Below, in pieces: positions 1-11,005 of a DNA stretch of 64,000 nt. The notes under the pieces are model-generated. The model did no database searches, was not told the origin of the DNA, and worked only from the letters and a program-made list of their open reading frames with translations. How positions within the stretch are numbered: the first letter of the stretch is position 1; the number at the start of each line of letters is the position of its first letter. This DNA comes from Symsagittifera roscoffensis (taxonomy: Eukaryota > Xenacoelomorpha > Acoela > Convolutidae). The stretch lies in assembly GCF_963678635.1 (NCBI RefSeq), contig NC_087064.1, positions 40,026,530-40,090,529 of the forward strand. The letters are read 5' to 3'. The position numbers and the translations under genes were made by a program.

Positions 1-78
1 GATTCAAGTCCCCTTCTGCTGTAGGCTTTCGCTGCAACTGAGATGCCAGTGGCTTCAGAAACTTCAACTGGGAACCAA
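1..78 (-). CDS. possible next KCNH exon (partial, runs off the window)
   Basis: On the minus strand a good acceptor (GCTGCGTTTGTTTCAG, AG at 80-79) is followed by an open phase-1 frame of 25 codons to the window edge. It includes SQLKFLKPLASQLQRKPTAE. Phase 1 is compatible with the exon 3 donor, and the stretch is less AT-rich than its surroundings. In ERG channels the next exon begins the poorly conserved linker between PAS and S1, with a basic F-x-L-K-L-P stretch near its start, which LKFLKPL resembles weakly. This could be chance, since 25 codons is short. The sequence left of the window would decide it. Confidence 0.35.
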
Positions 79-580
79 CTGAAACAAACGCAGCTTTTTA
101 GTTCATGGCACAAAACCAATTTTGTTCCTGGGCCATGATATCTACATTCCTGAACCACTAAGGTCACATGAACAATTACTACAACATGCAAAAACGAAGC
201 ACAAGAACTGAATCCCAGTGACAAAGTGGATTCCGTTCAAAGCCAAGCGTATTGGGGAAATAAATGTAAAATTTCACAAACAAGTGAAAGCATAAAAGCA
301 GTAAAAAAAGTTTGACTATACGAGTACAATATAAACACTTAACTCAAAAATAGCACCACCAAATTCGATTTTCAAGACAAAACCAGTTTCAAAAACTAGA
401 AATATGATATTTCAAAATAAGAAGCGTTATATTGGACTGCTCTATCAGTTCAAAGCATGTATGACCAGACTGTCCTTTTAAAAACCATCAGGGAATACCG
501 CAACTATGGATCAATTCTGAGTAATAGCATGCCGAAATCTAGCCAAAAAAATTCCGTTGCATTAAAACTGGCATTCATTT
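79..580. other. AT-rich intronic sequence, nothing recognised
   Basis: No coding signature, tandem repeat or transposon terminus is visible. It is probably KCNH intron 3 if the edge exon is real. Confidence 0.4.
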
Positions 581-3376
581 TTTTAAACTAACAAAGCAGA
601 CTAAAAGTATTTTCTTTCGGTATAAACTTTATGATATAAAAATTCCGGTGGGGCCATTTCATACCAATTATCCAAAAAAGATCAATTTTCCGTAAGTTTA
701 CAGTTGCTTTTTCCGGATTTTTACGCTTCACCTTGAAAGCACACCTGGCTATGGAAAAATTCAAAATCATCAAAACTTTACCAAAAAAGATCGCACTTCA
801 CCAAAAAGATCAAACTTACCAATTTGAACTCGAAGAGGCGATATTTTCATCGTGTATTAAAATCTTTTTGCCGAAAACTTTTATCTAGACTAGCAAAACT
901 GGTGAGCAGAAATAACAACCAAGCATAAATATCCAATATTTTTTTTACAAAAGCGAGATAAATTTGCAGAAAAACGCCATCACTCATTTTGAAATTCACT
1001 ATTTGCCATTTGAATCATACCCGTTGGATGTTTCAACAGTTTAATCATCTCCAAAAAATTGACTCTTCAGCACATTCCCTTTCATGTAGTTAATCAGCCA
1101 TGCTGTATCTTTGCTCAAAAACAGTAGCTGTTCTAAAATCCTTGATAGTAACTTCCGGTCATTTAGCATAAAAAACTTCATGGCTTTTTATGGCTTATTG
1201 TGCTTCACCTTAATACCAGACCTGGCTGGCACCCTACCAGCTTTCTCTAAACTGTCTAACATTGAACAAAAAGTAACCCTACACCAAATGGAAAACATCC
1301 AGACTACCAAAACTTGGGCAAAAAAGATCGCACTGAATCAAAAAGATCGAACCTACCAAATTGAACTCAAAAAATCGATAACTTAAACGTGCATCAAATC
1401 TTTTTTAATAAAATCTTATACCTAAATCAGCAAAATTGACCAGCATAAAAACGACCAAGCATAAAAATTCCGTTATTTTTTAAAAAAGCAAAAAATCTAT
1501 CAGTACAGCTTCATCATTCATATTGAAATGGACTAATCGCCATTTAAATCATCCCCGTTATTTGTTTCAGATAAAAAATCAACCCCGAAAAATGTCTCTT
1601 CAGCACTTTCCCCTTCGTTTATTTAATCAACCATGCTGTATTCTTGCTCAAAATGATAACTGGTCTGAAATCCATAATCGTAATTTGCTGTCGTTTAGCG
1701 AAAAAAGACTAAACAAAAGCAAATTTTTGCACAGAATATTCGGACCACAATTTTTGAGCAAAAAGATTCCAAAAACATTTAACCAAAAACTTAGTTTCTT
1801 TATTAAGGTTAATTGCGCTTCATTTTGATACCACATCCTACGAGCTTTAGAACAAAAAATTGTAGAACAAAAAAACTCCAAAAGCATTTTACCAAAAAAC
1901 TCATTTTTCCATAAATTTACAGTCGCTTTTTCACGGCTAATTGCGCTTCACCTTGACGCCACACCTGGCTGGCACCTTACGATCTTTCAGCATTAAAAAA
2001 TATTTCATACATACAAAAGAAGATTTTAGCCGAGAAAGTTCGAGCCACAATTATTGAACAAAAAACTCGAAATCATTTAGCAAAAAAACTCATTTTTCCA
2101 AAAAATTTACAGTAGATTTTTTAGGGCTAATTGCGCTTCACCATGATAATACACCTGGCTGGCACCCTACAAGCTTTCTTTGAGGTGTCTAACACCGAGC
2201 AAAAAGACACCCTACACCAAAACTAAGAAATCCAAACCACCCGAACTTCACCAAAAAAGCTCGAACTTCACAAAAAGATGGATTTTACCAATTTGAATCT
2301 TAGGTGGATTTTAGTACTCGATATCTTCATCCTGTACTAAAATCGATTTTGCTAAAAACTGATAACTAGATTAGCGAAATTGGCCAGCATAAAAATAAGC
2401 ATGCACAATTTTCCGTTATTTTTGGTAAAAGCGAAACAAATTATCAGTACAACGCAATCATTCATAATGAAATTGACTATTCGCCATTTTAATCAACCCC
2501 GTTGGATGTTTCAGCACATGAATCATCCCCGGAAAATGTCACTTCAGCATTTTCGCTTTCATTTATTTAAGCAACCATGCTCTATTTGTGCTCAATAACG
2601 ACAACTGTCCTAAAATCCATGATCGTAACTTCCGGTCAATTAGCATGAAAAGACTTCATACATACAAAAGAAGAGTTTAGCGCTAAGTTTTCGGACCACA
2701 ATTATAGAACAAAAAATATCAAAAATCATTTTAACAAAAACCTTTTTCACGGCTAATTCGCTTTTTCACGGCTAATTGCGCTTCACATTGATACTATACC
2801 TGGCTGGCACCTTCTGAGCTTTCTTTGAAGTGTCTAACATTGAACAAAAAGACACCCTATGCCAAAAAGACAAAAATCCAAACACCAGAACTTTACCAAA
2901 AAAAATCGAACTTCATCAAATTTACTCGCAGGAAAAAAATTGTCTCTTCAGCACTTTCACATATTTAATTGTTGAAGAAGCGAGAATAATTATCAGTACT
3001 ACACCATTTAAATTATCCCCGTTTGATGTTTCAGCCCTCACACCATGCCCGAAAAAATTGGCTCTTCAGCACTTTCACTTTCATGTATTTATTCAACTAT
3101 GAGAAAATTCCAAGCTGTAATTTTGCTTTTTATCGGTACCTGTCTAAAAATCCTTGACCGCAAATTCCGGTCAATTTGCAGGAAAAAGACTTCATACATA
3201 GATTATAAACTTATAAGACATGTTCCGACTATAATTATTGAAGAATAGAATTCCAAAACTTATACAAAATTGCAATAAAAATGCTTTTCCCCTTACCTTA
3301 GTTGCTTTTTTAACCGCTAATAGTGCTTCAACATAAAATCACACTTGTTGTCTCTCAAATACTAAACAGCGAACTG
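580..3376. repeat. decayed array of a ~0.5-kb AT-rich repeat
   Basis: Two landmarks recur in order. One is an ACACCTGGCTGGCAC-type block (near 737, 1221, 1962, 2151 and 2798), usually after GGCTAATTGCGCTTCACC. The other is CCCCGTTGGATGTTTCAG (near 1018, 1550, 2505 and 3013). Between them lie recurrent runs such as CTTCACCAAAAAGATC. Spacing is irregular, about 480-530 bp or roughly double, with internal deletions, so the copies are old. Short open frames here do not align with one another as protein, and I call none coding. Confidence 0.55.
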
Positions 3377-3384
3377 GAAAAAAG

Positions 3385-3833
3385 GGTAACTTCCCAAATG
3401 GCATAATTCCCAAATGGCATAAAAATGGAAACTTTTCCCAAATGGCATAAACTTCAAGTTTTCATTGTAAATTAAACGTTTTCTATCAATTTATATTTCT
3501 AGCATTTTGTCACGAACAAAAGCATGGGAACAAGATTTGGAATTAATTGCTTCCAAACAAATTTAAGCAACAGATTTGTCGAAAAAAATTCACCACAAGA
3601 AGCTTATTAATAATCGCAAGCTTATGCTTCTTGCTTTTGATAAAAATTTCTACTAGTTTTTCAGGATAAAATCTCAATCAACATTTGAATTAACAATTTG
3701 ACTAATTTTCTCACATTGTTCACGAAAAAATTGTTCTCAATTTTTCCAAAGCAACTGTTGCATGAAATTTATGCCATTTGGGAAATTTTTCATTTTTATG
3801 CCATTTGGGAATTATGCCATTTGAGACGTAATC
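3385..3833. mobile_element. hAT-like MITE, 449 bp
   Basis: The ends are inverted repeats of about 60 bp. The left begins GGTAACTTCCCAAATGGCAT, and the reverse complement of the right begins GATTACGTCTCAAATGGCAT. Each end carries three copies of (C)CCAAATGGCATAA. GAAAAAAG flanks both sides (3377-3384 and 3834-3841) as an 8-bp target-site duplication. The interior is AT-rich and non-coding. Eight-base duplications are typical of hAT (also P and some Merlin) elements, and no transposase is present, so it is non-autonomous. It sits inside one copy of the decayed 0.5-kb repeat, which continues (GACACCCTAAGCC) to its right. Confidence 0.78.
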
Positions 3834-3841
3834 GAAAAAAG

Positions 3842-5302
3842 ACACCCTAAGCCAAACTAAAAAATCCAAAACAACAGAACTGTACCAAAAAGATCACATG
3901 TGAAACAAACTTGAAACACCTTTAAGAATTAGAACAAGAAGTCAAGATCTTCATTGGGCGTCCAAACATCATTTTTAGTCCAATCTTTCCAAAATGTTAA
4001 CTTCAAAACTTACAAAAGATTTTTTTTTTCAAAATGAGGAAAAATTGCTAAAAAATTAAAACTGACTGAAGATTGGAGTTAAGCTTCTATTCAAACTGTT
4101 GTCTGAATCAATCTGGAAAACAAAAAAGCCAACCAGCTTTTCGCAACACTAACACAGCTTTAGTTTTTTCAATCCGATACCCTAAATACGCCTTTATTTT
4201 GATGCCACACCTTACCACTACGTACTTTCTTTGCGGTAGTCAAAACCTTCTGTAAAAAAAACAACCCAACTCCATATGTCCTACCAAATAATTGGAGAAA
4301 GGTCTGGAACAAAAAAGCATTTTTCAATTTAATCCGATCGACACTCAGAAGTTTTGAACATAGCCAAAAGAAACTCTGTCTACATTAAATGTTTACAGAT
4401 TCAGTTGAAAACTTTACATAGCCAACAGACAGTTGGAAACGAGTCAATGATCGCAAGTAAACAGAAAAACTACACACTTGTCTTTAGAAAAACTTCAATT
4501 TCGAATTTCAAAGAAAAAATTGATGACCTTGAATCTTCGAATTTCTAAAATAATTTATAATTGACACTTTTTTTCGGCAAATCTAAGCCAATTTGAGAAA
4601 ATTGCATCAAGAGGTAAAAAAATTCACTGGGAAATCTGAAAACCAAAATCCAATTTCGAAACTAAAAGTAGATCACACTTCACCTACTTTTACGCTTTTG
4701 CTTTTCGACAGCGGAGTTTGCCTCCCTTTTAATACAGGAAATCAACTAAGCTGAAAAAACAAATCAAAATCAAAGTTGAACTTGAAACGCAAAATCAAAT
4801 TTGAACTTGAAAAGTTAGAAATTTCTCCTGGAAAAAAAATCAACACGACCTATAATATAAGTCCTCACTACGATCATCGACTGTGAATCATATTTTTGGG
4901 TGTCGATTAAATACTGAAATTCTTGACTTAGAGTGAACTTTTGTACAATGCCGCGCACACTCAAGTCAATTAATTTGGATTTAATGAAATGGCTCACGGT
5001 CTTAGAAATTCCAGTGATGTGGTAATTAAGCCGACAAAACTTGAGCAAGAAAACGAAAGTCTGACAATTAAATTTTTACCGGAAAAACAAAATTTCAGTT
5101 TCTTAGATACTGCAAAAACACAAGTGCCCTTTTAATAGCTTCCTAATGGCGCAAGTGATTTGAACCGTGAGATTTCTTAAGTTTCTTTCCCATTGTTCTA
5201 GTCGATGATTTTCGGACTCAAACTTACATTTCTGGTTCATTCAATTTTCTGTTAGTAAGTTGAAAGCAGCGAATAGGCGACGGGTGAGTTTTTCAGGCAA
5301 AT
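3842..5302. other. AT-rich sequence, no gene recognised
   Basis: The first ~60 bases continue the decayed repeat. The rest holds only short unsupported open frames on both strands and simple A/T runs. Confidence 0.4.
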
Positions 5303-5716
5303 TCAGCACCATAAATCTTTTTGGTCTACTTTATTATAAAGTATTGTTTTTCCTCGGATAATGAATAGTTCATAAGTCTCCTCGGATTTTAAGTCAAAAA
5401 GCAGATACGCGTCATCGTCTGAGATCGGAGACCATTGATCTGGATTACCCTTAGACCAAGCGGGAAGGGCTTGAAGGCTATGGAGGATCCATAAAAAAGC
5501 AAGGTCAATTTCTAACAGACTCTCATGAGTAATCCCATATTCAGTACGACGCAAATCGGCTAAGCAAACTGTTAAATTAAGTTTTAAAAAATGAAGAGGG
5601 CAATCGGATTGAAAATCTGGCCACTTAATATGAATTAAGGCACGTTTTGAACTTGATAACTCGAGGTTGGATTTATAGTTAGAATAGAAGTCTAAAATTA
5701 ATTTTTTAAATATTAA
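5303..5716 (-). CDS. unrecognised 138-codon open frame
   Basis: The minus strand is open for 138 codons (TAG at 5719-5717 to TGA at 5305-5303) in AT-rich DNA where stops are frequent. It lacks an ATG near its start, but a possible acceptor (TTAATTTTAG) lies just inside, so it could be an exon or a decayed insertion. The product contains an aromatic and acidic stretch (PDQWSPISDDDAYLLFDL) followed by a beta-rich segment (YELFIIRGKTILYN). I recognise no family. It is on the channel gene's strand between exon 3 and the edge exon, but it does not resemble the ERG linker or S1. Chance openness is possible. Confidence 0.25.
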   Translation of the reverse strand, partial: LIFKKLILDFYSNYKSNLELSSSKRALIHIKWPDFQSDCPLHFLKLNLTVCLADLRRTEYGITHESLLEIDLAFLWILHSLQALPAWSKGNPDQWSPISDDDAYLLFDLKSEETYELFIIRGKTILYNKVDQKDLWC

Positions 5717-5962
5717 CTACACACTACTGTTTCTACAAAAAGCTAGACTATCACAAGCGAGACAAATAATTGGGACGAGAGCCAAGCTACAAATAAATTA
5801 AACATGCTCACTCACCCTTCACCGTGCTTCGTAGAAGCTGCCCTTTAAACGGCAAACTACCAAATTATTAGAATAACCTTTTTTAAATTCAAATTCTTTC
5901 TCTTTTGCCGCTGCCCATTGCAGTCCATTCGATGTCAAATTAAAACAGCAAAAAATAGTTAC

Positions 5963-6088
5963 ATTTTTGAGAACCAGTTCTGGTAGAGTGAGTGTTGGTG
6001 GTATCTTCAAAATTGAGAATAAACATGGCGATTTCATCTTGTTCGTTTCTCACCGGAGTCACACACACCTGGCACAAGAAACCACTTC
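5963..6088 (-). CDS. KCNH: ERG-type potassium channel, exon 3 (end of PAS domain)
   Basis: The last strands of the PAS domain are read in phase 1 after the acceptor TTTTTGTTGCAG. The residues SGFLCQVCVTPVRNEQDEIA then MFILNFED align without gaps to hERG [28 protein letters not shown]. After about 32 codons similarity ends and a variable tail (TTNTHSTRTGSQK) follows. I place the donor at AAAAAT|GTAACT (GT at 5962-5961), keeping phase 1 as at the human exon 3/4 boundary. This end is less certain than the acceptor; a GTTCTC a few codons earlier is a weaker alternative. A TAA follows in frame if the donor is skipped. The neighbouring exon 2 lies 43 kb upstream. Confidence 0.87.
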
Positions 6089-6374
6089 CTGCAACAAAAA
6101 TCAACAATTACTATTAACATTGCTAAAAATGACTTAATGGAGTTAACGAAACAAGCGAACTGCTTTTTAGAGAACCGAGAATTTTTACCGAGAGCTGTAC
6201 GCGTTGCGTTCCACTTCACATTCACATAAATAGTTAAATCAAAAATGTTTTCAACATCGGTGATCCGCTAAGGCCGGAGAGTCAAATGATTGAAACAAAA
6301 TTGAAAAGAGACAACTTTCTCGAGTGAAAGAAAAAAGGTAAAGAAAATGATTTAAAAAATCAAAAAAGGTATAT

Positions 6375-7015
6375 GCAAATTTCTCTCGTTCGGATGGTGT
6401 CCGTCTGTATTTCCCACACTACCAAACTGGACATCTCTCTTGGCAGCTTGGAACTTTACTGTGGTAAAGAGAAACCATTCTTGTGAGATCGCTTCTTTTT
6501 TGTTGAGAACATCTGCTCACGCTCAAGTTTATGTGGTCTGGCATGAGATCCTTGAACCACCTCTAAAAACCTGACTCTGTTGTCTAAGAATACAATGAGT
6601 CGATCAAAATCACGAGCCTCGCTCCCATCTTCAACAGTTTACCATGCTTTCTGAGACTTGCCACAAATAGTTTTCTACTGATCTTCCGAGTGACTTGATT
6701 GATTGCGAAGCCTCATTAAGGAATGAGTGTAGCTGACGAAGCTGAGATACGTTCTCCGTTCGAACTGCATTAAACCCATGGATCCTTGAAAAAAGTTTCC
6801 GAAGCATGACTCGATCATTTTTGTATCTCTGCTCTAGCAATTGGAGTACTACCTCTTAGTTACTTTCTGTCGTCTCCCGGTTCACGATGAGTTTAGAAGC
6901 ATGGCTCGTCAAACAACTCTTGAGATACATCAATTTCTGAACCGGTGACAGCTTCTTGTTGTCATGGACAGTTGCTCAAAAACGATCGATGAAGCTTGAC
7001 CAGGCAAAGAAATTG
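6375..7015 (-). pseudogene. BEL/Pao retrotransposon gag fragment (DUF1759 type), copy A
   Basis: Read on the minus strand the frames carry the BEL/Pao Gag signature: VHDNKKLSPVQKLMYLKSCL, then LIVNRE, then LLEQRYKNDRVMLRKLFSRI, LRQLHSFLNEASQSIKSLGR and finally RLIVFLGNRVRFLE. In this family the region mediates capsid assembly. Stops interrupt it at positions where the family usually has Trp or Tyr, and frames change at least once, so it is dead. The fragment is cut at 6375 just before the first zinc-knuckle cysteines, where copy A ends. Its strand is opposite to the adjacent polymerase fragment. Confidence 0.72.
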
Positions 7016-7918
7016 GCACTGAAGCTAGACAGATTAATCTGCAGCAACCAGAAAAGAGAGATTGATGACATGAGACGAGAGTACATTAAAGAGAAAAGAT
7101 TCAAAGCTAAAGAAATTTGGCGTGTGGAGGGAAAACTTGAAAACCAATGACAAGATCAAAAATCATGTTAGGACAACAATTCGTTAGAAAAGGCCTCTTT
7201 CTACAGACTCCTTCTAAAAAAAATTAAGAAGAGTCTCTTTTTCGCTATATTCAGTGCGATTTAGTTGTCCCAGATAACTGAAATCGATGTTTGCATATTT
7301 TCCTCGAATTTTCAAAAATAATGAAGTTGGAAGAAATGATATTCGAGACTACAACAAAAACTATGCATTCGAGAACCAAATGTTACACAGAGGCGAAGTT
7401 GCACTTCGTATACACAAGCAAAAATATAACGAAACGCTACTGGGAAAAACTGAATGAGTTAATTTGTGAGTCTACGAAATTTCTTACGGGACGCACGCCA
7501 ATTAAGAGTCTACAAAAACGCTAAGTGACGGAAGTCAATTATGACGCATTAGCAGTACCAGTCTAAATGAAAAAAAAAATTACCAGTTAACAAGCCCAAA
7601 TTTATCGAGCGGACGCATTTAACTAGTATACGAAAAAGTTCAATAAAAACATCCGACCCTGCCCAGATTCCAACCCTCTTATTTTGTTGCGGGTCTCCTT
7701 AGCTACCTCTACGCTACAGATATATGATACCTTGAAGCAAAAGTGTTATTTGTAACTTAATAGTCTGTGTTAATATCCTCAGCATTGGTTGGACTCAATA
7801 ACTGATTGATCAAAATGAACACTTTCAAAAAAAAACAATAATATTTGCGCCTTAGAGTGGAAAAAAAAGAGTTCATACTATCACACAAGCTTTGCTTGTG
7901 TAAAAACATCCTCTGTGA
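7016..7918. other. unassigned interior of chimeric repeat A
   Basis: It contains short plus-strand open frames (6956-7150, lysine-rich helical; 7291-7524) that copy B does not preserve intact, and no recognisable domain. It may be the upstream part of the polymerase-carrying element or plain spacer. Confidence 0.35.
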
Positions 7919-8569
7919 ATGCTAACTTCTAGCTCAAAACTGGAAAATGAAATCGTTATAACTACTTCTTTTACTTCTATAATGAACTTAGTTGATGCTA
8001 GAAGAGAAGATGAAAAACTTCTGTCAGGAGTTGTAGCAGAAACTATGAAGCTTTTAGGTAAATCCTCCTATGGATATCAGATCATGGATAGATCCATGCA
8101 TAAAATCACAGAATATCTGAACGATGAAAGACTCGAGGCAACCAATGAGCTCTAGTTAAAAAAAATGAAGACGGTTGAAAAAGAAATGTATGAAGTCGAG
8201 TTGCTAAAATCAATCATTGTGCACCGACAATCTATAACTGTTGAGTTTTTCAAACTGCAAAATGCAAAACTGAGAATGTTGGAGCTCTACTTAACTTCTA
8301 TGACAAGCTCTGTGATGTGAAGAAACTTGAAGAGCTGGAGATGGACACAAACTCACTAAACTTAGCTCTTGCTGAACAAAACTTAAATGACTGTATTCAA
8401 CCAGATAAGAGATCAGCTTGGGAAAAACTGGAAAAAAAAAATAACTGCAGAGACTTGTAGAAGGCAGATGCAAATACTTATTTTTTTTGCTCAAATTTGT
8501 TGCAGTACCCATAAAAATTACGACAAACGAGAGCTAGGACTTTATATAGAGGAGTTTAGTGCAGTGTGA
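7919..8569 (+). pseudogene. family-B DNA polymerase (DNA_pol_B_2-like) palm fragment, copy A
   Basis: The plus strand encodes the palm end of a family-B, probably protein-primed, DNA polymerase of the kind carried by Polinton/Maverick-like and related elements. Motif B is visible as AETMKLLGKSSYGYQIMDRS (family Kx3NSxYG, here N to K). Downstream are KLRMLELY, then the motif C block ELEMDTNSLNLALAEQNL, where the usual DTDS reads DTNS, and finally an ICCSTHKNYDKRELGLY segment. Frames break at TAG (near 8155), near 8290 and near 8440. The loss of the second catalytic Asp and the frame breaks show it is inactive. Exonuclease domain and motif A are absent. Confidence 0.68.
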
Positions 8570-9237
8570 CAACAAGAGCGGATCACCGGAGTGTGCTGTT
8601 TGGCCAAAACCCATTTTGTACTATAAGAGACAGGTATAACGGTGAATAAGCGGTACCCCACAGTTCTGACGAAACGTTTCGACTTGAGCACAGCTTGAAA
8701 ACAGGTTCTACCGGTTTTTTCTTGAGTGGTTTAGCACCCAACACGCTTAAAGTGTTTTTCGGCTTAAATGAGTGGGGCTAGATAGGGGGAAGGTTAGACA
8801 GGGGGGTTAATTAGGATAAAGAATGTTGGTTAGAAAATGTAAAAAGGGTGCCTTAATACTGTAACTATACAATCGGCATCGTCGAAGTCCTTACATTAGA
8901 TTAACCAGATTAAAACAAGATTTGGAACGCGAATGTACCCCATAGTTAACTCGAGATAAGGTAGGTGTACTGGACGGATCAGGTGGGGGGATCAGAAATA
9001 GATGTAATTTTTCAATAAGAAACCCACAAGGTTATACCCAAGATGAACAATAGTGGTGGGAACAACGCGTGACAACCAGGTACCAGACAAATTTTCTTTG
9101 GTAGAACGGTTTCAACAAATTTGCATAATAAAAATTACATTTTTTTCTATTTTATAACAGATAAAGTTTTTATCGAGAGTTTTTCCAAAAAAAAATTGGT
9201 ACAATTTGCAGGCAGTCAGGCAAATTTTTAAGCGCCC
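8570..9237. other. tail of chimeric repeat A, no gene
   Basis: The segment has G-rich runs (AGTGGGGCTAGATAGGGGG, CAGGTGGGGGGATCAG) and is conserved among all three copies of the repeat. I cannot assign a function. Confidence 0.4.
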
Positions 9238-9560
9238 AACACTTCATCTACTTGAATCCTGGGAAGGCAAATTAGCTGTCCCATCACCAGAGTTCTAGGA
9301 AAGCAAATCAACTGTCCCATCATTTGAAGCCCTGTTAAGGAAAATTAACTGTCCCAATACTTGAGTCCTGGGAAGGCAAAGCAACTTTGGCAACACTTGA
9401 AGTACTGAGAAGTCAAATCAACTATCCCAACACTGAGTCCTGGTAAGGCAAAACAACTGTTCCAACACTTGCCTTGGGAAGGCAAATCAACTGTCCCAAC
9501 ACTTGGTCCTGTGAAGGCAAATTAAATGTCCCTACACTTGTGTCCTGGGAAGGCAACTTA
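9238..9560 (+). repeat. 36-bp minisatellite (copy A)
   Basis: About nine degenerate copies of a ~36-bp unit, ACTTGAGTCCTGGGAAGGCA followed by AATTAACTGTCCCAAC. The array follows the sequence TTTTTAAGCGCCCAACA, as at 14.09 kb. Confidence 0.85.
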
Positions 9561-9599
9561 AAACATTAGGGACTCCCGGCAGCCAGCCCCCTTGATCAT

Positions 9600-11005
9600 C
9601 TCCAACATCTACTACTAAGGAATATATCCAAAAGTGGTGGACTGGCTGTCAGAGAGGTTGATTCCATGCCGTGGCGAGTGTTTTCGTGATGTGACTTCTT
9701 GTCGGTATCAACAACACCAGAGACTGTCCAACAAAGGATCGTGTCAGTTAGCAAATAGTTCCTTGACATTCCCTGAATTCAAAATATGTGTATGTGGACG
9801 AATTGTCCAAGCATGAGATCAATTGTATTGAGCTTGTCGAAAGCTGGATCTGCTAAGTTGTAGCTGCTGACATTTCGTAGGTCTGTGGTGCAACTTACAT
9901 ATTTGAATGCTCGTTATCCGTGATGTTTTCCAACACCACACAAGAACCTTTGCAATTGTTACCAGGCTTTGTTAAAAATTTAAGATACTATCGCCCATGG
10001 GTTGACATATCATTCTTCTGGTTCCCTCCAACTATGCGATCTGGAGCTTCTGTTGCCACGCCGGTGCATGGCCTAAAACGTGATGACGTTCGCCTTAGCA
10101 TAATTGTCAATCAGCGCCCTCAAGTGATGAAGTAGACCGTTCTGCAAGCAAACTTTGACCTTTGCCGTTGGAAGCACTATGATGGTTCCAGTTCGTTTGA
10201 TTAAAAGGGCATCTATTGTCGCTGTGATGTGACGATTAGGTTGGCTTCAACTGCTATATAGAGTTGTATGATGCTTCTTCTGACATGTATTGCACAGTGA
10301 TGCTGAAGGACATTGCTGAATGCCGTGACTGGCAGACAAGCAATTGAATCACATCCTATTGCTGATCGCAAATTTCTCTCGTTCGGATGGTGTCCGTCTG
10401 TATTTCCTACACTGTCAAACTGGACATCTCTCTTGGCAGCTTGGAACTTTACTGCGGTAAAGAGAAACCATTCTTGTGAGATCGCTTTTTTTTTGTTGAG
10501 AACATCTGCTCACGCTCAAGTTTATGTGGTCTGGGATGAGATCCTTGAACCACCTCTAAAAACCTGACTCTGTTGCCTAAGAATACAATGAGTCGATCAA
10601 AATCACGAGCCTCGCTCCCATCTTCAACAGTTCCCATGCTTTCTGAGACTTGCCACAAACAGTTTTCTACTGATCTTTCGAGTGACTTGATTGGTTGCTA
10701 AGCCTCATTAAGGAATGAGTGTAGCTGACGAAGCTGAGATACGTTCTCCGTTCGAACTGCATTGAACCCATGGATCCTTGACAAAATTTCCGAAGCATGG
10801 CTCGATTATTTTTGTATCTCTGCTCTAGCAATTGGAGTACTACCTCTTAGTTACTTTCTGTCGTCTCCCGGTTCACGATGAGTTTATAAGCATGGCTCAT
10901 CAAACAACTCTAGAGATACATCAATTTCTGAACCGGTGACAGCTTCTTGTTGTCATGGACAGTTGCTCAAAAACGATCGATGAAGCTTGACCAGGCAAGC
11001 AAATT
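9600..11005 (-). pseudogene. BEL/Pao gag, zinc knuckle and protease remnant
   Basis: A longer version of the Pao fragment. Reading down the minus strand come the DUF1759-type Gag (10,960-10,450), a zinc-binding block with CPV..QCRKYRR, FNCLSASHGIQQC and CNTCQKKHHTTL (about 10,420-10,270, the C-x2-C-x3-HH pattern of BEL/Pao), a protease-like region (GTIIVLPTAKVKVCLQNG, then ALIDNYAKANVITF at about 10,210-10,090) and a downstream LADPAFDKLNTIDLMLG...CWTVSGVV block. The protease site is DNY instead of D-S/T-G, and several stops interrupt the frames. RT, RNase H and integrase are absent. Below about 9,690 similarity fades. Confidence 0.72.

Larger units (their letters stand above)
6375..9560. repeat. 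chimeric repeat, copy A
   Basis: Similarity to copy B begins abruptly at GCAAATTTCTCTCGTTCGG (6375; 10368 in copy B) and continues collinearly about 3.99 kb apart through a BEL/Pao gag fragment, unassigned DNA, a DNA polymerase B fragment and a GC-poor tail. The 36-bp minisatellite at its right end is shared with copy C. Copies differ by scattered substitutions and small indels, so the duplication is not very recent. Confidence 0.8.

Noticed and set aside
580-3376. Short frames on both strands of the AT-rich repeat region as genes
   Set aside because: Copies of the repeat do not keep a common reading frame.
6956-7524. Plus-strand lysine-rich frames in the chimeric repeat as genes
   Set aside because: The first overlaps the antisense Pao gag end, and neither is preserved intact in copy B.
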